From positions 124,001 to 188,000 of the forward strand of contig QQUA01000004.1 of the NCBI GenBank assembly GCA_008501825.1: 64,000 nucleotides of DNA. The letters are read 5' to 3'. Below the pieces are notes generated by a model, which saw only the letters and a program-made list of their open reading frames with translations, searched no databases and was not told the origin of the DNA. Made by a program: the position numbers and the translations under genes. This document shows, one piece after another, positions 43,682 to 52,804 of this stretch. The DNA comes from Planctomycetota bacterium (GTDB lineage: Bacteria; Planctomycetota; UBA1135). Position 1 is the first letter of the stretch. Each line of letters starts with the position of its first letter.

Positions 43682-45577
43682 ATGACCCAAATCCCTTTGC
43701 TGGGTATCGAACCCGTTAAGCCGCAAGCCCCGATTCTCGGCATCGACTTGGGCACCACCAATTCCCTGGTCGCGGTTTGGGAACAGCACGGCCCCCGAGT
43801 CTTGGAAAACGAACAGGGTGACCGACTCATTCCCTCGGTGGTTTCCTATTTGGAGGACGGCAAGCTGGTGGTCGGCCAAGCGGCCTTGGATCGGTCCAAG
43901 TTGGAACCCGAGCGCACGGTCCATTCCGCCAAACGCCTGATCGGCAAAGGGGTGGAAGACTTGGGGCGGGAATTGGCCACTTTGCCCTATCCGGTGGAAG
44001 ACGCCCCCGGCCACAGCCTGGCCATGATCCGGCTCGGAGATCGCCTGCTCTCTCCTTCGGAAGTTTCGGCCCAAATCCTGCTGGAAACCCGGCGCCGGGC
44101 GGCTCAGGCTTTGGACCTGCCCTTGGAAGAATTAAATCGCGCGGTCATTACCGTGCCGGCTTATTTCGACGACGCCCAACGGCAAGCTACTCGTCGGGCG
44201 GCGGAAATCGCCGGTTTGGACGTGCTGCGGATGGTGAACGAACCGACGGCGGCGGCGCTGGCTTACGGCTTGCAAAAAGAAGAGGGCAAAAAGGTCATCG
44301 TCTACGACCTCGGCGGAGGCACTTTCGATGTTTCTCTTATGCAACTGGAAGGCGGTGTGTTCCGCGTGTTGAGTACGGCAGGCGACACCTATTTGGGCGG
44401 TGACGATTTCGATCGTTTCCTGGTGCTGTTGGCTCATCAGGAAATTCAAGCCAAAACCGGCCGCGATCTGATGGCCGATCCGGCATCGCGAGCAGCCTTA
44501 AGGATGGCCGCGGAACGGTGCAAAATCGAGCTTTCCAAACAAACGGAAGCCGACTTGGTCTACCACGATCCTGACCTCGGCATCGCTTACCGGCGCCGGG
44601 TCGACCGCCAGGAATTCTTTCAAGGCATCCTGCCTTTGGTAGAACGAACCTTAGATCGTTGCGGCCAAGTTCTGCGCGACGCCCATCTCGAAGCCCATCA
44701 AGTCGATGAAGTTGTTTTAGTCGGCGGCAGCACTCGAGTGCCGCTGATCCGCCAAGCGGTGGAACAATTCTTCGGCCGCCAACCCCACACCCAGTTGAAT
44801 CCCGATGAAGTGGTGGCCATGGGAGCGGCGGTGCAAGCCGGCGTCCTCGGCGGTACCGTGGGCGACGTCTTGTTGTTGGACGTCACGCCCCTTTCCCTGG
44901 GAATCGAAACCATGGGTGGCGGAGTAGAAAAGGTGATTCCGCGCAATTCACCGATTCCGGCCCGAGCTCGGCAGGAATTCACCACTTACGTCGACGGCCA
45001 ATCCAAGGTGAAGATGCACGTGCTTCAAGGCGAACGGGAATTGGCTAAGGATTGCCGCAGTCTTGGAGAATTCATCCTCGCCGGCATTCCTCCGATGCCG
45101 GCCGGTTTACCTCGGGTGGCGGTGGAGTTCACCTTGGACGCCAACGGTTTGTTGCGAGTTCGAGCGGAAGAAACCCGCAGCCAGGTTTCCGCGGAAATCC
45201 AAATCATTCCCAAGCACGGTTTAACCGACGAAGAAGTGGAACAGATGCTGGCCGACGCCTGGACCCATGCCGAAGAGGACATGGAGGCCCGGCGCCGAGC
45301 CGATTTGCAAACGGAATTGGAAAGAGTCTTGCAAGCGGTGGACAAAAACCTGGAGTTGGCTTCCCAACAACTGCCGGCCGCCGATTGGAAACGACTGCGG
45401 GAAGCAGTGGAAGATGCCAGGGAAGCCGGCGAAGAACAAGACGTCCGCCGGCTCAAAGGGATCATGGACGAGTTGGAAGAAGCTTCCTATCCCCTCGCTG
45501 AGTTGTTGATGAATCAAGTCGCCGTTTCGGCCCTGGAAAACCGCGGCTTAAACGAATTTCAAGACCGCGATTCCTGA
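43682..45577 (+). CDS. hscA: Hsp70-type chaperone HscA
   Basis: 631-residue Hsp70 dedicated to Fe-S transfer. ATPase motifs are ILGIDLGTTNSLVAVWE, VTVPAYFDDAQRQATR, VYDLGGGTFDVSL and VVLVGGSTRVPLI. The substrate domain starts near DVTPLSLGIETMGGG. The length is near E. coli HscA (616), and the position between hscB and fdx argues against DnaK. A ten-residue N-terminal extension (IPLLGIEPVKPQ) precedes the core, similar to HscA. Confidence 0.93.
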   Translation: MTQIPLLGIEPVKPQAPILGIDLGTTNSLVAVWEQHGPRVLENEQGDRLIPSVVSYLEDGKLVVGQAALDRSKLEPERTVHSAKRLIGKGVEDLGRELATLPYPVEDAPGHSLAMIRLGDRLLSPSEVSAQILLETRRRAAQALDLPLEELNRAVITVPAYFDDAQRQATRRAAEIAGLDVLRMVNEPTAAALAYGLQKEEGKKVIVYDLGGGTFDVSLMQLEGGVFRVLSTAGDTYLGGDDFDRFLVLLAHQEIQAKTGRDLMADPASRAALRMAAERCKIELSKQTEADLVYHDPDLGIAYRRRVDRQEFFQGILPLVERTLDRCGQVLRDAHLEAHQVDEVVLVGGSTRVPLIRQAVEQFFGRQPHTQLNPDEVVAMGAAVQAGVLGGTVGDVLLLDVTPLSLGIETMGGGVEKVIPRNSPIPARARQEFTTYVDGQSKVKMHVLQGERELAKDCRSLGEFILAGIPPMPAGLPRVAVEFTLDANGLLRVRAEETRSQVSAEIQIIPKHGLTDEEVEQMLADAWTHAEEDMEARRRADLQTELERVLQAVDKNLELASQQLPAADWKRLREAVEDAREAGEEQDVRRLKGIMDELEEASYPLAELLMNQVAVSALENRGLNEFQDRDS

Positions 45578-45590
45578 CCTAAGCACTTCC

Positions 45591-46001
45591 ATGGCCGGCA
45601 CCAATCCCTTCGTCGATCCGCCGGAAACACGGCAACCGCAACGGTCATTTCAAGTTCGTTTTCTGCCGATGGACAAAACCGTCACGGTGGATCCGGAGAA
45701 CGTTCCGGAAGGCCACGACGGGTTGCCCGGAAGCCTCTTGGCCATCGCCGATCAAAACGGATTGGAAATCGACCACGCCTGCGGCGGAGTTTGCGCTTGC
45801 TCCACTTGCCACGTGATTGTCCACGAGGGATTCGACAGTCTTCCCGAGGCCACCGAGGGAGAAGAAGACATGCTCGACCACGCTCCCGGCGTAGGCTTGA
45901 AAAGCCGTTTGGCCTGCCAAGCCGTCCCGGACGGTAGTGAAGATTTAGTGGTCGAGATACCCAGTTGGAATCGCAACTTGGTCAAGGAAGAACACCATTA
46001 A
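45591..46001 (+). CDS. fdx: Adrenodoxin-type [2Fe-2S] ferredoxin
   Basis: 136 residues. Cluster ligands are Cys64, Cys70 and Cys73 in the C-x5-C-x2-C block CGGVCACSTC, and Cys109 in RLACQAV, as in ISC ferredoxin and adrenodoxin. It supplies electrons for cluster assembly. About 20 extra residues at the N-terminus (GTNPFVDPPETRQPQ) precede the beta-grasp core. Its stop overlaps by four bases the 3' end of the convergent propeller gene. No iscX follows. Confidence 0.92.
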   Translation: MAGTNPFVDPPETRQPQRSFQVRFLPMDKTVTVDPENVPEGHDGLPGSLLAIADQNGLEIDHACGGVCACSTCHVIVHEGFDSLPEATEGEEDMLDHAPGVGLKSRLACQAVPDGSEDLVVEIPSWNRNLVKEEHH

Positions 46002-47062
46002 CGGCGCAAGTGGCGGCCTTCGCTGCCACCGGCGAATATTCGACCTCGCGACGAAGAATAAGCCAGGGTGTGAAAACCGTCCCCGCCTAGCGCTTGCCAA
46101 CTTCGTCCTCCATCAAAACTTTGGTCCCATCCATTGGGGCCGACCGCCACGAAACGGCCCTGCCCCAAGGCCACCACGGCTGAACGATATCCGGAAGGAC
46201 CCGGTCCCTTGCCGCTTTGCCAATGGGCTCCTCCATCTTCGGTCCAAGCCCAAGTTCCGGCCGGGTTGTCCGGTTCTTGATAATCGCCGCCGACCGCGAC
46301 TCCGATTTTGGAATCTTGAAAGGCCAGCGCGAAGATGCCCTGGGAAGCTTCTCCATGGCGAATCGGTACTGAGGTCGAAGTCCAAGATTCGCCGCCGTCT
46401 CGGCTGCTAAAGACCCGAGCCACGCGGCCTCCGGTAGCGAACCAAGCGCTTTCGGATCCAGCCACGGTCAGGCAAAGACCACTGGCGGCAAAGGCGTGTT
46501 CACCTTCTAAGGCTTGCGGCCGGGAATCCGGCGCCAAGTTCTGCCAACTCCGACCTCCGTCTAAACTCCGAGCCAGAAAAAATCGGCCGTCCAAGGAATC
46601 GCCGAACAGCAAGCCGCGATTTTGATCCCAAAAGGCAATCGCATCCCAAAAAGCCTCCGGGCGTTCGGCCTGCCAAGTCAATTGCCAGCTCTCTCCGCCG
46701 TCGGCGCTGCGATAAAGCCGGGAAGCGGTTCCGGGTCCAGCCGCCATCAACAAAGCCTGGCCGGGCTCGAGCAAGGCGACATCCCGAAAGTCGAGGGATT
46801 CGGTCCCGGCGATGGAAGTTTGGCGCCAGGAATTTCCGCCGTCGAAGGACCAGGCCCAAAAACCTTGAGTGCCTCCGTACAACACTTCCCTTTGGAAGGC
46901 ATCCAATCCGCGCATGGAGGGCTTTTCGACAAAGACGCCCGTTGCACGGACTTCCAATGCGCCGATGTCCACCCCGCTATTGGCGATGGAACCGGGTTCG
47001 AGTTCCGGATTTCGGCATGCCAGCAGGCCAAGGCCCAAACAACAAAAACGCAGCCAGGCCAT
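45998..47062 (-). CDS. Ycf48-like (BNR-repeat) propeller lipoprotein
   Basis: 354 residues with a lipoprotein signal (LRFCCLGLGLLAC). Repeats of the type SFDGGNSWRQTS, SADGGESWQLTW, SLDGGRSWQNL and SRDGGESWTSTS are asp-box/BNR beta-propeller blades, as in the Ycf48/HCF136 family. In phototrophs that protein assembles photosystem II, but there is no photosystem here, so the domain is just a propeller with an unknown partner. It starts six bases after the dehydrogenase gene and forms a unit with it. Confidence 0.8.
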   Translation of the reverse strand: MAWLRFCCLGLGLLACRNPELEPGSIANSGVDIGALEVRATGVFVEKPSMRGLDAFQREVLYGGTQGFWAWSFDGGNSWRQTSIAGTESLDFRDVALLEPGQALLMAAGPGTASRLYRSADGGESWQLTWQAERPEAFWDAIAFWDQNRGLLFGDSLDGRFFLARSLDGGRSWQNLAPDSRPQALEGEHAFAASGLCLTVAGSESAWFATGGRVARVFSSRDGGESWTSTSVPIRHGEASQGIFALAFQDSKIGVAVGGDYQEPDNPAGTWAWTEDGGAHWQSGKGPGPSGYRSAVVALGQGRFVAVGPNGWDQSFDGGRSWQALGGDGFHTLAYSSSRGRIFAGGSEGRHLRR

Positions 47063-47068
47063 GGACGC

Positions 47069-48133
47069 TCAGGAACTGGCCCCGGCCCGGTTTTTGGTTT
47101 TCTGAATCTCTCTTTGCAGCATTTCCCGAGCGACCTGATGGGCGGCTTCCACGGTGGTGGAACGGTCGTCTCGAGCCCGTTGCAAAACCCGCTTCACCGT
47201 TTGGCCGATACGAAGCAGTTCCGGTTGCCAATCGGTTCGGCCTTCCCGCTCGAACCCCGCTCCTTCGATCAAGGCGCCGGCGTTTAACACGAAGTCCGGG
47301 ATGAACAAAATGCCCCGGTCGTCCAGGAGCCGGGCGTGATCCGGCCGGGCCAGGACGTTGTTGGCCGCTCCGGCCACCAAGCGGACTCGCAGGCGCTGAA
47401 TGGTCAGGTCGTGCAAGCTGCCGCCAAGAGCACAGGGGGAGAACACGTCCGCCGGAGCGTCGACGATGGCGCCGGCGTCCACCACCTGAACCCCCAAGGC
47501 TTCGGCCCGGCGGGTTCGCTCCGAGTCGGGATCGGCGCCAATGACCTTGGCTCCGGCTTGGATCAGGCGGGCGGCCAAGGCCATGCCCACGGCGCCCAAG
47601 CCCTGAATCGCCACCACCTTTTCTTCGAGCCGGCACTCGCCGTCCAGAAATTCCAATCCGGCCCGAATGCCGTACTCGGCTCCTTCGGCGGTGGCCTCTC
47701 CCGCCGGCCGCAGGCCGGAACCGTGATGGGCCAAGAAGTGGGTGCGCTTGGCCAGGGCTTCCTGGTCGGCGACGGTGAAGCCGACGTCGGGGCCGGCGCG
47801 GTAGACCCCTCCTAATTCTTGGATCTTCTCTCCCAAGCGGGCCATGGCTCGGGGGCGATCCAGAATCTGGTCGGCCATCACCACCGTCTTCGCTCCGCCT
47901 CCGGCGACTCCGGCCAAGACGCACTTGTAGGTCATGGCTTGAGAAAGTCGCAAAGCATCCAAGGCCGCCTCGGCCTCGCTGCGATAATTCCAAACCCGGA
48001 TGCCGCCATAAGCCCGGCCATGGCGCGGATGGTGCAAGGCAATCCAGGCCCGTAGGCCGGAACGTGCTTCCTGCACGGCCAGGACCCGGTCATGGCCACT
48101 TTGGGCCATCCAATCTAAGAGTTCGAATTCCAT
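47069..48133 (-). CDS. Leu/Phe/Val-type amino-acid dehydrogenase
   Basis: 354 residues, NAD(P)-dependent oxidative deaminase of the Glu/Leu/Phe/Val family. The catalytic lysines lie in the regions AYGGIRVW and AGGGAKTVVMADQ. The Rossmann domain motif is VVAIQGLGAVGMALA, and the NAD-linked segment AGAANNVLA follows. The length and the FSPCALGGSLH block fit leucine dehydrogenase better than glutamate dehydrogenase (about 450), but phenylalanine or valine cannot be ruled out. It is cotranscribed with the propeller gene downstream. Confidence 0.85.
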   Translation of the reverse strand: MEFELLDWMAQSGHDRVLAVQEARSGLRAWIALHHPRHGRAYGGIRVWNYRSEAEAALDALRLSQAMTYKCVLAGVAGGGAKTVVMADQILDRPRAMARLGEKIQELGGVYRAGPDVGFTVADQEALAKRTHFLAHHGSGLRPAGEATAEGAEYGIRAGLEFLDGECRLEEKVVAIQGLGAVGMALAARLIQAGAKVIGADPDSERTRRAEALGVQVVDAGAIVDAPADVFSPCALGGSLHDLTIQRLRVRLVAGAANNVLARPDHARLLDDRGILFIPDFVLNAGALIEGAGFEREGRTDWQPELLRIGQTVKRVLQRARDDRSTTVEAAHQVAREMLQREIQKTKNRAGASS

Positions 48134-48179
48134 GAAGCGGGGGGCGGAATTGGGAAGAAATCTTTCCGGATCTCTGTCC

Positions 48180-48185
48180 TACCAT
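48180..48185 (+). promoter_or_regulatory. Putative -10 box (TACCAT) of the HEAT lipoprotein gene
   Basis: TACCAT ends eight bases before GTG 48194. This supports GTG rather than the ATG at 48203 as the start, giving a leaderless mRNA. Confidence 0.4.
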
Positions 48186-48193
48186 TGTACGCG

Positions 48194-49123
48194 GTGAAAA
48201 TCATGCCCTCTTTGTCCCAAATTCTCCGGACCTTCGCTCTGGCCTCGGCCTTCCTGCTGCCGGCATGCTCCGCTGAGTCCGATCCTGCGGAGGGAGAAAA
48301 CGTCCGACTGGAGCCCTATCAGCCGCCGACCGCCCGGGAGGATTTGACCACCGGAGAACTCATCCTCGAGTGCGATAAGCACATCCGGCAATGGCAAGAA
48401 CTCCAGGGTGGAAAACGGGATGAGGAGACTTTGGAGAAAACCGTTTTCTTGAATCAGGCCTTGGCCATCTTGGTGAAGCGCCATCAGGGCCGGCTGGAAG
48501 AACAGGCCATCTCCGGTCCTCCCCGCAACCGGGCCGTGGCCAGCGCCGCCCTGGCTTTCACTCGCGATCCGAAAGTTCTGCCGCTTTTGACCAACAACGT
48601 TTTGGACCCACACCCGATGGTGGCGGCCAACGCCCTCCTGGGCCTCGGAGTTCTGCAACACGACGACACCCCGCTGGAACCGTTGATGGCGGTGGCGTCC
48701 AACTCCCAAGCTTCGGAAGAAATCGTCGCCAATCTGGCCTTTGCCGGCTTTCGCTTGGCCCAGATCATGCAACGGGATCCGAACGGGGGTTTGAGCTCGA
48801 TCCTGATTCCGCTGGTGGATCACGAGCAAGGCACTATTCGGGCCCAGGCGGCCATCGGCCTCGGTTTGATCGGGGCCGCTCATGCCGTGCCGATCTTGGG
48901 CCGGGCCCTGACCGCCGATTCGGATTCCGCCGTCCGCCTGGCCTGCGCCCACGCCTTGGGCAAAATCGGGGCCCCCGGATCGATCGACTTCTTGTTGCAA
49001 GGTCTGGGCGATGAAGACCCGGTGACCGCCGGCGCCGCCCGGGGAGCCTTGGCCAAAATTTACGGCCGGGATTTGGGACCGGATCCCGATTCCTGGGCCG
49101 GTTTAAGACCGGTTTCCAGATAG
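48194..49123 (+). CDS. HEAT-repeat lipoprotein
   Basis: 309 residues from GTG 48194 (or 306 from the ATG at 48203). A lipoprotein signal ends in FLLPAC. The mature part holds several HEAT-like helical repeats, for example VLDPHPMVAANALLGLGVL, AQAAIGLGLIGAAHAVPIL and AVRLACAHALGKIGAPGSI. The last repeat begins PVTAGAARGALAKIYG. HEAT solenoids bind other proteins; the partner is unknown. The gene is in a unit with the aminotransferase and a lipoprotein-like gene. Confidence 0.8.
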   Translation: MKIMPSLSQILRTFALASAFLLPACSAESDPAEGENVRLEPYQPPTAREDLTTGELILECDKHIRQWQELQGGKRDEETLEKTVFLNQALAILVKRHQGRLEEQAISGPPRNRAVASAALAFTRDPKVLPLLTNNVLDPHPMVAANALLGLGVLQHDDTPLEPLMAVASNSQASEEIVANLAFAGFRLAQIMQRDPNGGLSSILIPLVDHEQGTIRAQAAIGLGLIGAAHAVPILGRALTADSDSAVRLACAHALGKIGAPGSIDFLLQGLGDEDPVTAGAARGALAKIYGRDLGPDPDSWAGLRPVSR

Positions 49124-49172
49124 CCGCCGCCTTGCCGAGGCGACCGCTCCATCGCCTTGGAATAATGAAGCC

Positions 49173-50354
49173 GTGAGCAACCTTCGCGTCTCCCGCAAAG
49201 CCGGGCAATTCGTCGAATCGGTCATTCGGGAAATGACCCGAGTGGCCCGCCAACACGGCGCCATCAATTTAGCCCAGGGTTTTCCCGATTTTCCGGCGCC
49301 GGAAGGCATCAAAGAAGCGGCAGTGCGGGCACTTCGAGCCGACGTCAATCAATACGCCGTAACTTGGGGAGCTCCCGAGTTGCGACAAGCCATTGCCGGT
49401 TTCATGGCCAAGCGCCGGGGCGTGGAAGTGGATCCAGAAACCCAAATCACGGTTTGCTGCGGCGCCACCGAGGCGATGATGGCGGCCATGCTCGGGGTTT
49501 TGGACCCAGGCGACGAAGTCTTGATTCCCGAACCCTTTTATGAAAATTACGGTCCGGATGGGGTGATCAGCGGCGCGGTCCCTGTGTTCGTTCCGATGGG
49601 ACCGGGTTTTCGCTTGGACATCGAGGCGATGGAAAAAGCCATCACGGCGAAAACCAGAGCGGTGGTCTTCAACACCCCTCACAACCCCACCGGCCGGGTG
49701 TTTCAAAAACAGGAAACCGAGGCCCTGTACGATTTGATCCGGCGTCACGATCTGTTGCTGTTCACCGATGAGATTTACGAAGAGATTCTTTACACCGGCC
49801 GGCATCAATCGCCGTTGCTGGAACCGGGCATGGCGGAACGAACCCTGGCCATTTCCGGAGCCAGCAAAACCTTCAGCGTTACCGGTTGGCGGGTCGGTTG
49901 GGTGATCAGCCCGCCGGCACTGACTTCCGGAGTCCGCAAAGTTCATGATTTCCTCACCGTCGGCGCCCCGGCGCCTTTGCAGCAAGCGGTAGCCGAAGCC
50001 TTGCATTGGGACGACGATTACTTCGAACCCATGCGCCGGGAATATCAACAACGGCGAGACCTTTTGGTCGCCGGCTTGCAACAAAGCGGCTTTGCCTGTG
50101 AAAGTCCCGAGGGCGCTTACTACGTCATGGCCGATTGCCGGCCATTTCAACGACACGGCGAAAATGACGTGGATTTCGCTTTGCGTTTGATCCGCGAATG
50201 CGGAGTTGCCACGGTACCCGGCTCTTCCTTCTACCAAAACCCGGAAGACGGCGCCGGCATGATTCGCTTTTGCTACGCCAAGCGCGTGCAAACTTTGGAA
50301 GAAGCCGTAGAGAAGCTGCAAGCATGGATTCAGACTCCGTCCGCCTCATGCTGA
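49173..50354 (+). CDS. Class I/II PLP-dependent aminotransferase
   Basis: 393 residues from GTG 49173. The Schiff-base lysine is Lys232 in SGASKTFSVTGWRVGW. The PLP-phosphate and ring contacts are NTPHNPTGR (residues 167-175) and DEIYEE with Asp199. It fits the fold-type I aspartate/aromatic or methionine aminotransferase group; substrate specificity is not readable. In context it might act with the dehydrogenase 1 kb away, but the two lie on opposite strands. Its end overlaps the next gene by 31 bases. Confidence 0.88.
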   Translation: MSNLRVSRKAGQFVESVIREMTRVARQHGAINLAQGFPDFPAPEGIKEAAVRALRADVNQYAVTWGAPELRQAIAGFMAKRRGVEVDPETQITVCCGATEAMMAAMLGVLDPGDEVLIPEPFYENYGPDGVISGAVPVFVPMGPGFRLDIEAMEKAITAKTRAVVFNTPHNPTGRVFQKQETEALYDLIRRHDLLLFTDEIYEEILYTGRHQSPLLEPGMAERTLAISGASKTFSVTGWRVGWVISPPALTSGVRKVHDFLTVGAPAPLQQAVAEALHWDDDYFEPMRREYQQRRDLLVAGLQQSGFACESPEGAYYVMADCRPFQRHGENDVDFALRLIRECGVATVPGSSFYQNPEDGAGMIRFCYAKRVQTLEEAVEKLQAWIQTPSASC

Positions 50355-51583
50355 TCCTTTGTCTGCCTCTTTGGCTCGCATCACCGGCATGCCAAGAACA
50401 GGCTGAGCCCTCGCCTTCCAACCTACAAAGCACGGAATCGATCTCCGAGACTTCTGCTTCAAGCTCAAGCCCACAAGAACCGCAACCGGCTGCAAAAGAA
50501 ATTCTTTTCGCCACCTTGGCGGCGGCTCGAGGTTTGCCGCCGGAAGTTCCCGTGCGGGCCAAACACTTTCGCCTCGACGGCAAAGCTCATTTTCGAATTT
50601 CACAAGCGAACGGTCAGGAAAAATCCATCTTCAATGATTGCTCCATGAGCCTCGCCGGTCCGGATCGCTTGCGTTATCACGCCGGCTCCGGCAACAAGAA
50701 GAACTTGTTCTTGCTTGAAAGCCATAAGCAAGCTTGGATGTTGCCGGCCGGAAAGAACCAATATGAGGCCATCGACGCCACCGCATTGGCCAAGGAAAAC
50801 TGGCTGCGCTGGCACATGTTGCGCTTTCCCTGGGATTTCCAGCAAGCGTTCACCGAGCTGTCGGCCTGGCCGCCGGAAGGATGGATTCGAGAAACGCCGT
50901 TTGGCCCGATGACGGTGGAACTGGACCAAGAGCAACGACCGGCCAAAATCATTTGGGGCGAATGGTTGATCCTCCTGGATCGCTATCAACAAAACCCGAG
51001 CGGAGTTTGGCTTGCCACCCGCTGGCAATGGTTTCAGGAAAACGGCTCCCGCACCGAAACCTTTCATCAGATCTATGATCAGGCTTTCTTTCTGCCTTAT
51101 GCATTTCAGCGCCGGGGCCTGCATCCGGTTCCGGGAAGTTGGGTCGGCGTGGTAGAAAAACCCGGCGAAGACGCCCGACAAACCCGGGAAACCGTGGAAT
51201 GGGTGGTCATGCCGGCTTTGAAAGTATTGATCGGCCCTTATCCCCCGGAATGGAAGCCGAACTTGGAGGCCCGTGTTCGACCTCTTCCGCAAACTTGGCA
51301 AATGCATCGCCAAGGGCGACCGCTGGAAACCGCCATTCCCTATGCCGGCGTAGCCAAACGATTGCCTGAAGGAATCCGGGCAGAGCGCTTGGTCGAAGGA
51401 CCTTATTTGAGGTTCAGCGTTTACGGTTCCATTCGAGTGGAAGAGTGCCGCCGCCTGCTGCAACAAGCCGCCCGGGAAGCCGATTTGGAAACCTTCGGAC
51501 CTTTGTTGTTCGCCGACGTTCCTGCAGAGGATCCACGGGCACAGAGGTTGGCCTTGATCGCAGTCCGCAAGAAAGGGAATTGA
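50324..51583 (+). CDS. Exported protein of unknown function
   Basis: 419 residues with a signal sequence (LMLILCLPLWLASPAC). The start may instead be the ATG at 50348. A Ser/Glu/Gln/Pro-rich linker (about 50-80) is followed by a beta-rich domain with IFNDCSMSLAGPDRLRYHAG, WGEWLILLDRY and LATRWQWFQENG. It contains pairs of Trp and Tyr but no recognised catalytic motif; it may be a lipid- or polymer-handling fold like LolA. This is a weak structural guess. Confidence 0.6.
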   Translation: MDSDSVRLMLILCLPLWLASPACQEQAEPSPSNLQSTESISETSASSSSPQEPQPAAKEILFATLAAARGLPPEVPVRAKHFRLDGKAHFRISQANGQEKSIFNDCSMSLAGPDRLRYHAGSGNKKNLFLLESHKQAWMLPAGKNQYEAIDATALAKENWLRWHMLRFPWDFQQAFTELSAWPPEGWIRETPFGPMTVELDQEQRPAKIIWGEWLILLDRYQQNPSGVWLATRWQWFQENGSRTETFHQIYDQAFFLPYAFQRRGLHPVPGSWVGVVEKPGEDARQTRETVEWVVMPALKVLIGPYPPEWKPNLEARVRPLPQTWQMHRQGRPLETAIPYAGVAKRLPEGIRAERLVEGPYLRFSVYGSIRVEECRRLLQQAAREADLETFGPLLFADVPAEDPRAQRLALIAVRKKGN

Positions 51584-51599
51584 CGTCGGGGGCTTCGGT

Positions 51600-52769
51600 T
51601 TAAATTTCCTGCGGTCCGCCGGACGGGGAAAACCAAAGAACTTCGGTTTGGCGCCCGGTTTTGCGGCGATAGATTTCCGGCACTTTCCGAGAAAATTCTT
51701 CCACCCCTTCGGGGTGAACCAAAGCCGCGGTGCAGCCGCCGAATCCGGCACCGGTCAATCGGGAGCCGTAACAAGCCGGAATCGAAACCGCCGCTTCCAC
51801 CAAAAGGTCCAACTCGGGAGTCGAGACTTCATATTGATCGCGAAGGGATTCATGGGCCCCGGTCATGGCATTGCCGAAGGCGTGCAAATCGCCGTGCCGT
51901 AAACCATCCGCTCCCTTTTCAGTCCGTTCCACTTCGCTGACCACGTGCATGACCCGGCGCTGCAACACCGGAGGCAGGTGATCCCGCACTTCTTCGAACA
52001 ATTCCCGGCGCACGTCCCGGAGGCAGGTAATTCCGGCGCACTTTTCCTGAATGTGAGCCAGGGCTCGAGTGCATTCCGAAACCCGCTGATTGAAGGCGGA
52101 GGAAGCCAGGTTCCGGCGCACGCCGCTATCGGTGATCGCCACCATGGCCTTGGCGGAATCCAGCGGCAGGTGCTCTCGGGTCAATTCCAGGCAATCGAGC
52201 AACAACATGGAATCTTCCCGGGCCAGGAAGATCGCCGCCTGGTCGAGGATGCCGCAACGGACGCCGACGTAGTGGTTTTCCGCCTCGTGAGCCAGCCGAA
52301 TCATCTCGTCGGCGTCGGCCCTCACCCCCAGCAATTGGGAGACGGCGAACACAGTGACCGACTCCACCGAAGCCGAGGAAGACAGGCCTTTGGCCATCGG
52401 CAGGTCGGCGGCCAGGGCCACCTCCAGCCCCGGGAGGGCTTCCCATTCCTTGAAGGAGGTCCACAAGGCCCCTTCGATGTAGGCGGACCAACCCTGGGTT
52501 CGGCCGGGCTTGAGGGCACTCAGCGGCAGCTCGATTTCTTCGCCGGGGAAGTTCTCCGAGCGCAGCCGCAACATGCCGTCCTGGCGCAGCCGGAAAGCTC
52601 CGTAAGTCCCTCGGGAAAGGGCCACCGGCAGGACGCAACCGCCGTTGTAGTCCATGTGGGCGCCGAGCAGGTTGGCCCTGCCAGGCGCAAAAAAGATACG
52701 GGTCGCTGCAGAGTCGCTATTTCCCAGCAGAGCCAACGCCCGTTCCCGGAGGCTCGTACACCACGGCAC
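51600..52769 (-). CDS. galK: Galactokinase
   Basis: GHMP kinase of 389 residues from GTG 52769. It carries the galactokinase signature GRANLLGAHMDYNGG (variant of GRVNLIGEHTDY; the Glu and Thr are replaced by Ala and Met). The ATP loop is GLSSSASVESV, and GVRCGILDQAAIF contains the base aspartate region. SRLTGAGFGGC is the third motif. It phosphorylates galactose for the Leloir pathway; no galT or galE is in this window. The altered signature means another sugar such as arabinose or GalNAc remains possible. Confidence 0.85.
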   Translation of the reverse strand: MPWCTSLRERALALLGNSDSAATRIFFAPGRANLLGAHMDYNGGCVLPVALSRGTYGAFRLRQDGMLRLRSENFPGEEIELPLSALKPGRTQGWSAYIEGALWTSFKEWEALPGLEVALAADLPMAKGLSSSASVESVTVFAVSQLLGVRADADEMIRLAHEAENHYVGVRCGILDQAAIFLAREDSMLLLDCLELTREHLPLDSAKAMVAITDSGVRRNLASSAFNQRVSECTRALAHIQEKCAGITCLRDVRRELFEEVRDHLPPVLQRRVMHVVSEVERTEKGADGLRHGDLHAFGNAMTGAHESLRDQYEVSTPELDLLVEAAVSIPACYGSRLTGAGFGGCTAALVHPEGVEEFSRKVPEIYRRKTGRQTEVLWFSPSGGPQEI

Positions 52770-52775
52770 AGCCTA

Positions 52776-52781
52776 AGGGTA
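52776..52781 (-). promoter_or_regulatory. Putative -10 box (TACCCT) of galK
   Basis: TACCCT on the minus strand ends six bases before GTG 52769. It overlaps a plus-strand TACGAT that could serve the divergent gene. Confidence 0.35.
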
Positions 52782-52804
52782 CGATGGCGCCCTTGTTCCC
52801 AACC

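Noticed and set aside
45998..47062. Photosystem II assembly factor (Ycf48) as function
   Set aside because: The BNR repeats support only the fold; there is no photosynthesis gene and the protein is a lipoprotein.
46977..47993. Open frame of 338 codons overlapping the dehydrogenase gene on the same strand, in another frame
   Set aside because: The composition is an Arg/Gly/Ser/Pro run typical of a frame-shifted shadow; the dehydrogenase frame has clear motifs.
48203..49123. ATG 48203 as start of the HEAT lipoprotein
   Set aside because: GTG 48194 gives a positively charged N-terminus (MK) and proper spacing to TACCAT; ATG 48203 remains possible.
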